Shown here in pieces: positions 50,125 through 60,080 of a DNA stretch of 64,000 bases. The notes beneath the pieces are model-generated. The model was not told the DNA's origin and ran no database searches. It saw only the letters and a program-made list of their open reading frames with translations. Source of the DNA: Acidobacteriota bacterium (GTDB lineage Bacteria > Acidobacteriota > Blastocatellia > Pyrinomonadales > Pyrinomonadaceae); assembly GCA_003223935.1 (NCBI GenBank), contig QHXQ01000018.1, positions 1 through 64,000 on the forward strand. The letters are read 5' to 3'. The translations under genes and the position numbers were made by a program. Positions within the stretch are counted from its first letter, which is position 1. Each line of letters begins with the position of its first letter.

Positions 50125-50886
50125 TCACCTGCTGAGCCAGCCGCCGTCCACGACGAGCACGTGCCCGTTGATGTAATCGCTCGCGCCTGAACATAAGAAA
50201 ACGGCCGCGCCTGCTAAATCTTTCGGCTCGCCCCAACGACCGGCGGGAATGCGTTCGAGTATCTGCCGGTTGCGCGTCTCATCTTGCTGCAAAGCTTTCG
50301 TGTTATCGGTACGCATGTAACCGGGCGCGATGGCGTTGACGTTAATTCCTTTCGCGGCCCACTCATTCGCCAACGCCTTCGTCAACTGTGCGACGCCGCC
50401 CTTCGACGCGGCGTAAGCCGGTACGGTGATGCCGCCTTGAAACGAGAGCAGGCTGGCGATGTTGACGATCTTGCCGCTGCCTCGTTCGATCATCTGTTTG
50501 CCCGCAAGCTGTGACAGCCGAAAGACGCTCGACAGGTTCACCTCGATCACCATCGCCCAATCCGCTTCTGAATAATCAACGGCGGGCGCGCGGCGGATCA
50601 TGCCCGCGTTGTTGACGAGGATGTCGAGCCGGCCGAAGTGTTCGATGGTTTCATCAATCAACGCACGCGGCGTCTCGCGCTCCGCGAGATCGCCCGTGAG
50701 CGCGAATGCTTGCCGGTTGAGTTGTGTGACGCTCGCACAAGTCGCATCAGGCGCGCGCGTGTTGCCGTGACAAGCGACGTGCGCGCCCGCTTCGGCGAGC
50801 GCGATGGCGATTGTCTGCCCCAGACCGGCCGAAGCGCCGGTGACGAGCGCGACCTTGTCGACCAATCTGAACTCGTCGAGGATCAA
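50125..50886 (-). CDS. kduD: 2-dehydro-3-deoxy-D-gluconate 5-dehydrogenase (KduD)
   Basis: A 253-residue short-chain dehydrogenase very like E. coli KduD. Cofactor loop TGASAGLG at 16-23; NNAGMIRR at 92-99; catalytic Ser145, Tyr158, Lys162; KduD-like ends PAGRWGEPKDL and DYINGHVLVVDGGWLSR. It reduces 2,5-diketo-3-deoxygluconate to KDG with NADH. The ATG overlaps the stop of the ExuT-like gene by 4 bp, and the gene is followed by the secreted unassigned protein and KdgF. Confidence 0.93.
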   Translation of the reverse strand: MILDEFRLVDKVALVTGASAGLGQTIAIALAEAGAHVACHGNTRAPDATCASVTQLNRQAFALTGDLAERETPRALIDETIEHFGRLDILVNNAGMIRRAPAVDYSEADWAMVIEVNLSSVFRLSQLAGKQMIERGSGKIVNIASLLSFQGGITVPAYAASKGGVAQLTKALANEWAAKGINVNAIAPGYMRTDNTKALQQDETRNRQILERIPAGRWGEPKDLAGAAVFLCSGASDYINGHVLVVDGGWLSR

Positions 50887-52283
50887 GCCGTCACCTCCTG
50901 CTCAACTCGTGCGGGCGCAAAGCGCGGCATGAGGAGATGAACAAACAGCAACGCGCATAGATAGGCTGAACCCGCGATGATGAAGATGGGCAGGTAGCTG
51001 CCCGTCCATTCGAGCACGTAGCCGACGACCTTAGCGATCAACATACCGCCGACCGCGCCCGCCATGCCGCCGATGCCGACGACCGAACCGACCGCACGAC
51101 GCGGGAACAGATCAGAAGTCATCGTGAAGACATTCGCAGACCAACCTTGATGCGCCGACGCTGCGAGGCCGATCAGCACCACGGCCGTCCACATGCTCGC
51201 CGTCTGCGAGACCAGCACGATAGGCACAACACACAATGCACACACAAGCATTGCCGTCTTGCGCGCGCGCCCCACAGGCCAGCCACGCTCGATCAATACG
51301 GAAGAGAGCCAACCGCCAAAGATCGAACCGACGTCCGCCATGACGTAGATCACGACGAGCGGCAGGCCACTCGTCAATCGGTCAAGCGGCAGGTTGTAAC
51401 GGTCGTGCAGGAAGCCCGGAATCCAGAAGAGGTAGAACCACCAGATCGGATCGGTCATAAACTTGGCGACGACGAACGCCCAAGTTTGCCGGTGCGGCAG
51501 CAGACGCAACCAAGCGATCTTCGTCTCCGCTTCGGGTGGGTCGCTGTTGATGTAATCAAGTTCCGCTTGCTTGACGCGCGGGTGTTCATGCGGCTTGCGA
51601 TAAAGCGCAATCCACGCGACGAGCCAGATGAAGCCGGTCATGCCCGTCGCGATGAAGGCCATGCGCCAACCCCAACGACCGACGATCCAAGGCACTGTGA
51701 GCGGCGTAACGACCGCGCCGACGTTCGTGCCCGCGTTGAAGATGCCGGTGGCGAGCGCGCGCTCACGCTTCGGAAACCATTCGGCGACGGTCTTGACCGA
51801 CGCCGGAAAGTTTCCCGATTCGCCCAAGCCCAGAGCGAAGCGCGCCATGCCGAACGTCACGACCGAGCGGGCCGCCGAGTGCGCCATCGCAGCCAAACTC
51901 CAGAACAAGACGGCGAGCGAGAAGCCGCGCCGCGAGCCGAGCCGGTCCATCAAACGGCCCATGACGATGAAGCCCAAAGCGTAGGCCGCTTGAAACCAGA
52001 AGACGATGTTGCTGTAGGCGATCTCATCCCAGCCAAGCTCCGTTTTGAGCGTCGGCTTAAGTATGCCGATCACTTGCCGGTCTATGTAGTTGATCGTGGC
52101 CGCGAAAAAGAGCAACGCGCAGATCGTCCAACGCCAACGTCCGACGCGCGCGCCAAAATTTTCGACACTCGCCGCGACCGCCGCGCCAGTCACACTTGCG
52201 CCGGCCGATTGCGGCGGCGCTGTCTCGCTCAAAGATTTCGGCAGCGACGTTGACTCTTCGACTGCGGCGATCTCTTCCTTCAT
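50883..52283 (-). CDS. MFS hexuronate transporter (ExuT-like, second copy)
   Basis: A 466-residue paralogue of the 41-kb transporter, with the same landmarks: RWTICALLFFAATINYIDRQVIGILK and GLGESGNFPASVKTVAEWFP, about 12 helices. In this operon it likely imports unsaturated galacturonate or DKI-type monomers, while the other copy may serve galacturonate; this split is speculative. The start ATG overlaps the stop of the cupin gene by 4 bp. Note a 56-bp block identical at nucleotide level to the other copy (51733-51788). Confidence 0.88.
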   Translation of the reverse strand: MKEEIAAVEESTSLPKSLSETAPPQSAGASVTGAAVAASVENFGARVGRWRWTICALLFFAATINYIDRQVIGILKPTLKTELGWDEIAYSNIVFWFQAAYALGFIVMGRLMDRLGSRRGFSLAVLFWSLAAMAHSAARSVVTFGMARFALGLGESGNFPASVKTVAEWFPKRERALATGIFNAGTNVGAVVTPLTVPWIVGRWGWRMAFIATGMTGFIWLVAWIALYRKPHEHPRVKQAELDYINSDPPEAETKIAWLRLLPHRQTWAFVVAKFMTDPIWWFYLFWIPGFLHDRYNLPLDRLTSGLPLVVIYVMADVGSIFGGWLSSVLIERGWPVGRARKTAMLVCALCVVPIVLVSQTASMWTAVVLIGLAASAHQGWSANVFTMTSDLFPRRAVGSVVGIGGMAGAVGGMLIAKVVGYVLEWTGSYLPIFIIAGSAYLCALLFVHLLMPRFAPARVEQEVTA

Positions 52284-52855
52284 GGTTTTCGCCCCTTGTT
52301 TGGCGCAGCCGGTTTTGGCTCGGCCGCGCGCAGCGGCGCAGCGAACACCTTGATCAGGATCATCGTGAAGTCTCTGCCGGCGGTCGAGCGTTGGTGCGGC
52401 GTGCCGCGCGGCACGACTACAAGGTCGCCTTTATTGATCTCAATCGTCTGCCCGCCGATGATGCGCGGCGCACGCCACTCGCCCGGTTCGATCTCATGCG
52501 GCGCATCGAGCGCGCCGCCGAGCACAAGCGTGGCCGAGCCATCCAACACGTAATAGACATCGTCCGATGCATCGTGGAGTTCGGCCGCCGCACCCGTCTT
52601 GTTCTTCTCATGCTGCACGGCCACGCGCAACTGCATGCCTGCGCCGCCGATCAAGTCCTCGACCTTGTTGTCCGGTTGCAGCCGATGCTCTAGGTCGCCG
52701 AGCGATTGCGCGTTGAGCACCACGAAAGGCCGCGCAGCCTTGGACGGAGCGCGTTGCGTCGTCGTGGTCGGCTGCGACTGCGCCAATGCGTTAATGATGA
52801 GCGCACCGATGAAGAGCGACGCGCCAATGATGTGCTTGATCTTTATCAACATCAT
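52280..52855 (-). CDS. Secreted cupin-domain protein
   Basis: About 191 residues from ATG 52855 (MMLIKIKHIIGASLFIGAL), with a signal peptide; the open frame further upstream (to 53005) overlaps the isomerase gene and is not protein-like. A cupin barrel follows with HDASDDVYYVLDG and PRGTPHQRSTAG providing the metal-ligand type residues. Unlike KdgF it is exported, so it may act on periplasmic products or simply bind sugar. It lies 67 bp after the isomerase gene and overlaps the transporter start by 4 bp. Function unknown. Confidence 0.65.
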   Translation of the reverse strand: MMLIKIKHIIGASLFIGALIINALAQSQPTTTTQRAPSKAARPFVVLNAQSLGDLEHRLQPDNKVEDLIGGAGMQLRVAVQHEKNKTGAAAELHDASDDVYYVLDGSATLVLGGALDAPHEIEPGEWRAPRIIGGQTIEINKGDLVVVPRGTPHQRSTAGRDFTMILIKVFAAPLRAAEPKPAAPNKGRKP

Positions 52856-52922
52856 GCGTTCCCCTTTGCTTGCACCACACGAAGCCCGCCGGCAAACGCT
52901 AGTTTCGTTTGTCTCTTCGCGC

Positions 52923-53747
52923 CTACTTGCGGCTCGCTTCCAGACCGCTACCGCCTTGATCGAAGCCGGGCTGCACGGTGACGACGCCGAACTGCCGGTC
53001 TTCAACTTCGCGGTGCGCGGCCATCATCCAGACGAAGTTGATCGGGTGGCCGGGCACAGACACGTTCGGGTGAAAACCTTTCGGCATGATCACCGCATCG
53101 CCGTCGCGCACGACGCCGACGAACTCTGGCTCATCTGGGTTCGTGTAAACAAACTGCACCCCAAAGGCGGGCGCGGGCATGTCGTAATAGACGTAGAGTT
53201 CTTCAAGGATCGCAGCGTGCTCATGCGGCGGCCAGCTTGTCCAATGGCCCGGCTCGGAGGTGGTGAAGCCGGCTAGGATACGACCGGCTTCGACATTCTT
53301 GCCGAGCGTGATGTTGACGGTGCGCGTCGTCGCGGGGCCGCCCGTCTTGAACTTGAGCGAGTTGTCCCGCTCCACGTCCGCGTAGCGCACGACTTGCAAC
53401 GGATATTGTTTATTAACTTCGGCTGAACACTCCACGAGGTCAACCGCACTGTCAGTCGTCACTTCAACGTCGGTGTCGCGCGGAATGTAGATCGAATCGT
53501 AGCGGCCGATCTGTTGCGTCTCGCCTGCGGCTTTGATCGTGCATTCGCCCGACAGACAGATCAAGCCTGTTTCAAGTTTGCCCGTCGAGAACGCGGCGCG
53601 CGGCGTCTCTCGGTCGAGAATGATCCGGCCATAGACCAGATGCTGCATCGCGCTGTTCTCAGGCGTGATGGAGACGTGTCGCCCCTTCTGCCGATTTGTG
53701 CCATGAAAGATGACGCGATCCTTTGACTCTTGCAATTGCGTGCTCAT
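52923..53747 (-). CDS. IolB/KduI-family isomerase (probable 5-keto-4-deoxyuronate isomerase)
   Basis: A 274-residue bicupin. Metal site: PPHEH at 173-177, Glu182/Glu183 in LEELYVYYDM and H225 in PKGFHPN. The GHWTSWPPHEH and PKGFHPNVSVPGH pattern is closer to IolB (5-deoxyglucuronate isomerase, inositol path) than to E. coli KduI, which reads TMPCHTHERRMEVYFYF. Within the kduD/kdgF operon, the expected activity is KduI-like (DKI to DKII). No inositol genes are nearby. So either this is an IolB-type protein recruited as KduI, or its sequence class has been misread. Zinc-dependent, cytoplasmic. Confidence 0.75.
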   Translation of the reverse strand: MSTQLQESKDRVIFHGTNRQKGRHVSITPENSAMQHLVYGRIILDRETPRAAFSTGKLETGLICLSGECTIKAAGETQQIGRYDSIYIPRDTDVEVTTDSAVDLVECSAEVNKQYPLQVVRYADVERDNSLKFKTGGPATTRTVNITLGKNVEAGRILAGFTTSEPGHWTSWPPHEHAAILEELYVYYDMPAPAFGVQFVYTNPDEPEFVGVVRDGDAVIMPKGFHPNVSVPGHPINFVWMMAAHREVEDRQFGVVTVQPGFDQGGSGLEASRK

Positions 53748-53787
53748 AACTCATCCCTTCCTTTTCCGTGTCTGCGGTGTCAGACAG

Positions 53788-56370
53788 TTAATGCTGCTTG
53801 TGTTCGTCGAGCCACAGCAGCGTTTCAAGCAAGTAGTAGTCGCCGTAGATCAACGAGCCGTCGTTGGGGCGCGTGCTCGATCCGTGGCGCAGTACACCCG
53901 GCGGCGTCTTGTCGTCCGCCGCGACGGGCGTTAGATATCGATCAATGAGCGACTGCGTGATGCGTTCGCCTGCGCGCCGGTACAGAGCGGCGCGCGTCTG
54001 GTCCGGCGTCAACTCGGACAGACGCAGCAGTCCGCCCGCGATGAGCGCGGCGGCCGAACTATCGCGATTACGAAAGTGTACACCTTCATCCACGAGGTCG
54101 TACCAAGGCACGCCGTCTTCGGGCAAATGTTCGAGGACGTAGCCCGCGACACGCTCGGCGGTCGCGAGCAGGCGCGCATCCTTCGTCTCACCGTAGGCTG
54201 TGGTGAAACCGTAGAGCGCCCACGCCGCACCGCGCGACCAAGTGGTGTCGGCGGCGAAGCCTTGATGCGTGTGCGTGAAAACCTCTGCGCCGGGTCGCGT
54301 GTTGTTTGCGAGGGCAACCGCTTGCGGTTCAGGGCCTGAAGAGGTGAACTTCTGTCGGCTGTCGCCGGGATTGTAATGCACAGATTGTCTGACCGAGCCG
54401 TCGCCGCGAACGAGCCACTGCGCAGACTTGAGCGCGTGCTTCAGACCAAGCTCGCGCCACTGCGCATCACCAGTCTCGCGCGCCGCCCACCACCAGATTT
54501 GCAGGTTCATCATCGTATCAATGATCGTATCGTCGCCGCCGACCGTCCAAGCGGCGACGAGTTCGGTGGTCGGGTTGTAAAGCTGCTTCAGCCGTTCGGC
54601 CGCGCGCAGACCGGCGGCGCGATATTTTGCGCCCTTCGTCTGTTGATAAGCGAAGACCGATGAGTAGTAATTGAGAAAACCTGTGTCATGATTCTCCGTC
54701 ATCTCTTTGCCGACGAGGCGCGCGTTCCACTCTTCGGCCCAGCGCCGAAAACGCTCATCCTTAGTCTTCGCGTAGAGCAACCACAACTCGCCGACCCAAA
54801 AATTTCCCGTCCAATAAAAGCCCTTCTGCTCTTTCCACTCGCCCGTCTGATTATCGCCTTCGGTGAAGAAGCCCAAGCCCTTGTCGCGGTCGGCGGCTTC
54901 GGGCGGCGTCTTTGCGATCACGCTCTCCCACTTCGCGGCCGTGCGTTCCGCAGTTTGGCGCATGAGCGCGATAGCTTCGGCGTAGGTCTTACCGCGCGCT
55001 GGATGCAAAGTATCAGACGGCGCGGATTCCGGCGCGGCGATTTGCGATAGGAGACGCACGCGCGCCGGCTGCATCAACCGCTGACTCGTCTCGCGCACTA
55101 GCGCGATGAAACCATCAAACGTCGTCACCGCATACGCGGGCAGCACGAGCGAGCCGTTGCGGTATCTCGTCGCCGCATCGGGCGCGCTCACTTGCATGTT
55201 CTCGCTGCCCTCTTGATCCCACGCCTCAAGCACGTACCAACGGGCTGTGCCGTTGACAAAAGCGGGCTGCACCAGAAAGTTGAGCGGATCGTCGGCGACC
55301 GTTTTGCTCTCGCTGCCGGGCGCGATGATCGCTAAGCCCAGATTTTCGTCTGCCAGCATCTTGGTTGCAGTCGCGGGCGGCCCCGTCTCTTCAACTTGAT
55401 GCCCCCATGTCGCACGCCACAACACAGGCTCTGCGGCCGTCGGCACAGAGACTTTCTCCTGCAAACCTTCTTCGCGCACGAGGCCCGTCACCAACGTCAA
55501 ACCGTCCGCGCCTTCCGTCCTGATGCGATGCTCGAAGCCGCGCTCGCCGGCCCACTGCGTCATGCGGCTCGTGAGATTGACTTCGCGCCCGCCGACCTTC
55601 CAGCCCTTGTATGAAAGCTCGACGATGACGCGCACAGGGCCGGTGCTGATGATCCGCCACTTGCGCTCCGCTACGTCCGCAACCTTCTCAACCTTGCCGT
55701 TCACGAGCGTGGCGACCGAGCCAGCGCCAAGCGCATCACCGATGCGGAAGATGTCGCGCCCAAGCGGCGACTCCTGATGATAGACGTACTCCGGCGCGCC
55801 GAACATTTCGAGATAGAGACCGGGTCGGCGCTTGCCCCAGAAATCAATCGCGTTCCGCTTATCGAAATAGATGCGCCACGCCGACAACTCCGACTCCCAA
55901 CCGAGACCATCGAACTTCAAAGTGAACTTGGCGTGCGTGCGCGCGGGATAGTCACTGCGCAAACGCTGGATCGTCGCCGGGTCGCCATAGGCAATCGTCA
56001 CAATGCGCGTCTGCTGCGGCCGTAGATCGATCTGAAACGCAAGCTCGTCGTATTTATTGTCGCCATCAAGATCGTCGGCCTGCGACGGCAGTTCGATAGT
56101 CTGATGAGTGCGCGCGTCTTCGTCGAGCGTCGCCGCATCGGAAGTCGTCACGATGCAATCGCCCGCCTTGAAGTCCGGCGCGATGCGCTGCAACTCTGCA
56201 ACGCTGATGACGATGTTCTCATGCGCGCGCAGTTCATCGGTCGGATTCGTCACCGCGAGTTTCAAAACCTTAATGCGTGGCGCACCTTCAGCCGCAGGCA
56301 GTGCGGCCGTAAGTAAGAGAAGCAGCGCAAGCAGCTTGAGAGAATTATTCGGTCGCAACATGCCGATCAA
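53788..56370 (-). CDS. DUF4861-GH88 fusion (unsaturated uronyl hydrolase)
   Basis: An 860-residue secreted protein with two halves. N-terminal (about 30-420): a DUF4861-type beta-rich domain, with [21 protein letters not shown] at the start and [20 protein letters not shown] and [13 protein letters not shown] in the middle. C-terminal (about 470-850): a GH88 (alpha/alpha)6 barrel, with [20 protein letters not shown] and [14 protein letters not shown] and [17 protein letters not shown] and VPWYDLVDE, the unsaturated glucuronyl/galacturonyl hydrolase family. GH88 hydrates terminal unsaturated uronates. DUF4861 is commonly a separate PUL protein; here it is fused. It lies upstream of the isomerase gene by 40 bp and is the first gene of the kduD operon after the TonB receptor. 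Confidence 0.8.
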   Translation of the reverse strand: MIGMLRPNNSLKLLALLLLLTAALPAAEGAPRIKVLKLAVTNPTDELRAHENIVISVAELQRIAPDFKAGDCIVTTSDAATLDEDARTHQTIELPSQADDLDGDNKYDELAFQIDLRPQQTRIVTIAYGDPATIQRLRSDYPARTHAKFTLKFDGLGWESELSAWRIYFDKRNAIDFWGKRRPGLYLEMFGAPEYVYHQESPLGRDIFRIGDALGAGSVATLVNGKVEKVADVAERKWRIISTGPVRVIVELSYKGWKVGGREVNLTSRMTQWAGERGFEHRIRTEGADGLTLVTGLVREEGLQEKVSVPTAAEPVLWRATWGHQVEETGPPATATKMLADENLGLAIIAPGSESKTVADDPLNFLVQPAFVNGTARWYVLEAWDQEGSENMQVSAPDAATRYRNGSLVLPAYAVTTFDGFIALVRETSQRLMQPARVRLLSQIAAPESAPSDTLHPARGKTYAEAIALMRQTAERTAAKWESVIAKTPPEAADRDKGLGFFTEGDNQTGEWKEQKGFYWTGNFWVGELWLLYAKTKDERFRRWAEEWNARLVGKEMTENHDTGFLNYYSSVFAYQQTKGAKYRAAGLRAAERLKQLYNPTTELVAAWTVGGDDTIIDTMMNLQIWWWAARETGDAQWRELGLKHALKSAQWLVRGDGSVRQSVHYNPGDSRQKFTSSGPEPQAVALANNTRPGAEVFTHTHQGFAADTTWSRGAAWALYGFTTAYGETKDARLLATAERVAGYVLEHLPEDGVPWYDLVDEGVHFRNRDSSAAALIAGGLLRLSELTPDQTRAALYRRAGERITQSLIDRYLTPVAADDKTPPGVLRHGSSTRPNDGSLIYGDYYLLETLLWLDEHKQH

Positions 56371-56408
56371 CTGTCCGCCATTGAGCGCAGGTCATTATTA
56401 GACAAAAT

Positions 56409-56471
56409 CGCAGACACAGAGCGCGCGCACGAGAGTCCCCTATGATGCTCTGTGCCGTCTCTGTGTCTGCG
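56409..56471. terminator. Intercistronic stem-loop after the TonB receptor
   Basis: CGCAGACACAGAG (56409-56421) pairs with CTCTGTGTCTGCG (56459-56471) across a 37-nt loop. It lies between the TonB receptor and the DUF4861-GH88 gene, where attenuation would keep receptor expression higher than the downstream enzymes. No T-run follows. Confidence 0.5.
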
Positions 56472-56507
56472 CACAATGAGCGACAAAACATGAACTCACT
56501 CTGCCGC

Positions 56508-59500
56508 TCAGAATGTTAGTTTCAAACCGAACTGGATGTTGCGCGCCGGCCCGGCCGCAGTCAGCGTGCCGAAGGCCGCGTCGTTTAGATTAACGTCCAT
56601 GTCGCGGAAATTTGTTCGGTTGAAAGCGTTGAAGATGTCGGCCTGAAGTTGCAGTTTGAACTTCTCGGTCAGCCCGATGCGCCGACGGATCGAGAAGTCC
56701 CAACTCTGCGTGCCCGGCCCTTCGACGATGCCGACGCCGCTCGTGCCGCGCCGCGTGTCGGGCGCAGCCGCGAACGCAGCCTTGTTAAGCCAAGCCGCTT
56801 GGCTGCGCTGCCCGTTCGGGATGAGCACGGGGCCGCCGAGATAATCCGCGCGCCGGCTGCCGGTTGAAGTGTTGCCGGTGACGGTGAAGTACGCGCCCGA
56901 TTGCAAGCGCGTGATGCCGCTCACCTCGTAGCCATTGAGCAAAGCTTTGACGAACCCGTTCATGTGGCTGAACATCTTCACATGATAGGTGTACGTGCCG
57001 ACGAAAATGTGTCGGCGGTCGAATGTCGCCGGCCCGTAGTTGTAGCGCCGGTTGAACGGGTCTTCCGGGTTGTCATTGAACCCGCTCGCGTCGGTCAAGA
57101 CTTTCGACCAAGTGTAGCTCGCAGTCATGAGTAGATTGCCCCGGCGCTTAGCCGCGTAGAGTTGCAGTGCGTGATAGTTTGAGGTCGCATCCGAGAGACG
57201 CATGCGTATGGCCGAGTAGCCTTTGAAGGGGCGCAGCGAATTGACATCGACACGTTGGGCTGTAGGCAGCGCGGCGTTCGCTGTGAGCGCCTCAAAGGTC
57301 GCTTGATTGATGTCGGGCTGGCGGATCAGATGCCGGCCCAAGTTTCCGACGTAAGCCGCTTCGGCAAAGAAGCCGAACGGCAACTCGCGCTGCACGCTCA
57401 GGCTGTAGCTCTCTGTGTAGGGCGTGTCGAGTTTCGGATTAATCGCATTGATCGTGTCGAAGGGCGCGACGGTCGTCGAGCCGCCGGTGATATTGCTCAG
57501 GTTGGCGTTGCTGAACTGCGCGCTCGAAGCGAACGGTGGATTGCCGAGCGAAGGAAAGATGATGTTGCCTTCGACACGGTCGTAGTACATGCCGAAGCCG
57601 CCGCGAATCGAAGTCTTGTTATCTTTGAACGGCGCATAGGCGAAGCCGACGCGCGGCATGAAGTAATGGTGTCCGTCATACAAACCACGCGGCGCGCCCG
57701 TCGGCACAGCCTGCACAGAGGCACTGTTCCCGCCCGGCACGCGCCCCAACTCCGTCGTCGGCACGCCGTCGCCTGCACGCACAAGGCCGTTGAAGCGATT
57801 GCCGCCGCGCGTCGTGTCAATCGTGCCGTTGGCGAGGACGGTCACAGCTTGCGCCGGATCGTAGCGTGACGGATCGAAGTTGGTCAGATTGTTGGCCTGC
57901 GTGTAGATGGGCGTGCCGAACTGATAGCGCAGGCCCAACTCCAAGCTGAGCTTTTGATTCACTTTCCAACTGTCGTTGACGAACGACTCGAATTGCGTGA
58001 AACGGAAGAAGCCGAGCGGATCAATGGCCGACTCGCTGTAGGTGCGGAAGTTGCCGAGCAAGGCGTCGGCAAGCGCATTGTTCGTCGTCTTGGTGTTGCC
58101 GCTCGTGCTGAAGCTGACGTTGCCCGCGTAGGTCGTGCGTCCGTTCTGATCGATCCGGTTGCGATAGACCACGCCGCCCGTCTTCAAGGTGTGATTGCCG
58201 TGCACCCACGTCACGTTGTCGCTCAACATGATGTCGGTTGTCGGCGAGACGAGCGAGCGGGCCGCACCGGCGAAACTGGCAAAGCCCGTGATGCTCGTGT
58301 CCGGGATGCTGTTCTCATACAGCCCGCCTGCGGGGAAGAGTTGCGTATAAGCGAAGCCGTAGGTTTCGCGCTTCCAGAAATCACCGGAGGGCGGAATGTG
58401 CTGCGAGACCCATGAAGCATTGACCTTCGCTTCGTTGATGAACTTCGGCGTGATGACCCAAGTGTAGGCGACCTGTATGGACGTACCCGGCCGCATGCGT
58501 AGGCTGGGACTCGTCGGCAGTTGCGAATTGATGAACGTGCCGAAGGGATCGATCAAGATGTTGCCGTCGTGGATGTAACGGCCATAGACGTTGTGCCGCT
58601 CGTTGAAACGATAATCGAGCCGGACGATGTCCTCGCGGTAATCCAACGGATTCGGCTGTTGGAACGTGGCGTTATTACCGACGGGCGCGTTCGTGTAACT
58701 GGTCGCAAGCCCGATCATCGTGCGATAGACATTGGCGATGGCTAGCCCGTCGGCCGTGATCCGGTTGGCGGGAATGATATTCCTCAACGCTACATTCGTG
58801 CCGCCAAAACAGCCGGCCCGGTTGGCCGTGGTGCATGGTAGCGTACTGGCGGGGTCTTTCAGTAAACCATCGTCCGCCGTGCCCACGATGCCGTCGGCTC
58901 CGCGCAGACGGAACGAGAAATCGCCATTGAGTTCAGCCATTGTCGGCACTGTACGCACCACCGGCGCGGCGAGGCGGCGAATCTTCTTCCACTCCTGCCC
59001 GCCGAAGAAGAAGAACTTATTCTTCTTGATGGGGCCGCCGATGCTGTAGCCGAAATCGTTGTAGCGCAGCGGTGGCCGGACGGGCGCGAAGAAGTTGCGC
59101 GCGTCCAGTCTGTCGTTGCGCAGGAACTCGAACGCACTACCGTGAAAGTCATTCGTGCCGCTCTTGGTCACGACGTTGACCTGCGCGCCGGAGTTGCGCC
59201 CGTACTCGGCGGAAAAGTTTGCGGTCTGGATTTTGACCTCGTCAATGAAGTCAAGGCCGACGTTGTTGATCTGGCTCGCGTTGCTGCCGGACTGTAAGTT
59301 GGTCCCGCCGTCAACCGTCATGTTGGTCATCTGCCCGCGATTGCCATTGATAGATTGCTGATTCGTCGCGAGGCTCGTGCTCAATTCCAACTGATCGTCC
59401 GTGATCAGCGCGACGCCGGGCACAAGCGAGAGCAGTTGGACGTAGTTGCGCCCGTTCAAGGCCAGACCTTGCACCTGTTGGCTGTCAATCACGCGCGCCA

Positions 59501-59933
59501 CTTCGCCCGAAGTGGTATTCACGGTTTCGCCAGTGGTGCTCGTGACCTCCACCGTCTCCGTCACCTGACCGGGTTCGAGCGTGAGATCGACGGTGAGGCG
59601 CGCGTCCGCCGTGAGCGCGACGTCCGTCTGCGTGATCTTCTTGAAGCCCGGTTGCTCAGCCGCCACGGTGTAAGTGCCGACGGGTAGGTTCGTCACCGTG
59701 TAGAAACCGTCAGCGTCCGCATTCACCGTGCGCGTCAGGTTGGTGGCCACATTCGTCACCGTGATCGCGGCGTTCGGAATGATCGCGCCCGACGTATCTT
59801 TGACTGTGCCGGAAATGCGCCCGACGATAGTCTGTGCGCTAACGCTCAGGCCACTACAAGCGAACAGAAGAAGTAAGGCACAGACGAACAACAAGCGAGC
59901 GCAAGCGAATCGTGAATCATTGACACCCAACAT
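56508..59933 (-). CDS. TonB-dependent receptor, Oar-like (second)
   Basis: A receptor of about 1141 residues from ATG 59933 (MLGVNDSRFACARLLF), chosen so that the signal peptide is N-terminal; an ATG eleven codons upstream is possible. A carboxypeptidase-regulatory-like domain follows (GRISGTVKDTSGAIIPNAAI to VGTYTVAAEQPGFKK), then a plug (about 150-280, with SQVQGLALNGRNYVQLL-type motif) and a barrel ending NIQFGLKLTF. It is a likely importer of pectin oligomers distinct from the first. Preceded by a ROK repressor gene. No SusD-like partner. Confidence 0.88.
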   Translation of the reverse strand: MLGVNDSRFACARLLFVCALLLLFACSGLSVSAQTIVGRISGTVKDTSGAIIPNAAITVTNVATNLTRTVNADADGFYTVTNLPVGTYTVAAEQPGFKKITQTDVALTADARLTVDLTLEPGQVTETVEVTSTTGETVNTTSGEVARVIDSQQVQGLALNGRNYVQLLSLVPGVALITDDQLELSTSLATNQQSINGNRGQMTNMTVDGGTNLQSGSNASQINNVGLDFIDEVKIQTANFSAEYGRNSGAQVNVVTKSGTNDFHGSAFEFLRNDRLDARNFFAPVRPPLRYNDFGYSIGGPIKKNKFFFFGGQEWKKIRRLAAPVVRTVPTMAELNGDFSFRLRGADGIVGTADDGLLKDPASTLPCTTANRAGCFGGTNVALRNIIPANRITADGLAIANVYRTMIGLATSYTNAPVGNNATFQQPNPLDYREDIVRLDYRFNERHNVYGRYIHDGNILIDPFGTFINSQLPTSPSLRMRPGTSIQVAYTWVITPKFINEAKVNASWVSQHIPPSGDFWKRETYGFAYTQLFPAGGLYENSIPDTSITGFASFAGAARSLVSPTTDIMLSDNVTWVHGNHTLKTGGVVYRNRIDQNGRTTYAGNVSFSTSGNTKTTNNALADALLGNFRTYSESAIDPLGFFRFTQFESFVNDSWKVNQKLSLELGLRYQFGTPIYTQANNLTNFDPSRYDPAQAVTVLANGTIDTTRGGNRFNGLVRAGDGVPTTELGRVPGGNSASVQAVPTGAPRGLYDGHHYFMPRVGFAYAPFKDNKTSIRGGFGMYYDRVEGNIIFPSLGNPPFASSAQFSNANLSNITGGSTTVAPFDTINAINPKLDTPYTESYSLSVQRELPFGFFAEAAYVGNLGRHLIRQPDINQATFEALTANAALPTAQRVDVNSLRPFKGYSAIRMRLSDATSNYHALQLYAAKRRGNLLMTASYTWSKVLTDASGFNDNPEDPFNRRYNYGPATFDRRHIFVGTYTYHVKMFSHMNGFVKALLNGYEVSGITRLQSGAYFTVTGNTSTGSRRADYLGGPVLIPNGQRSQAAWLNKAAFAAAPDTRRGTSGVGIVEGPGTQSWDFSIRRRIGLTEKFKLQLQADIFNAFNRTNFRDMDVNLNDAAFGTLTAAGPARNIQFGLKLTF

Positions 59934-60080
59934 AATCAGCACCTCCACTAAAGTATTGGCAACCAATCGCGGGCAACACTACGCCGTCGAGCAGCAGCGC
60001 CGGCGCTTGCCCCGAAGAATTTCAGTCTGCCCCTTTGATCTATCAGCTCAAGCCAGCAGGAAGCCCCTTGCTCTTAAACT

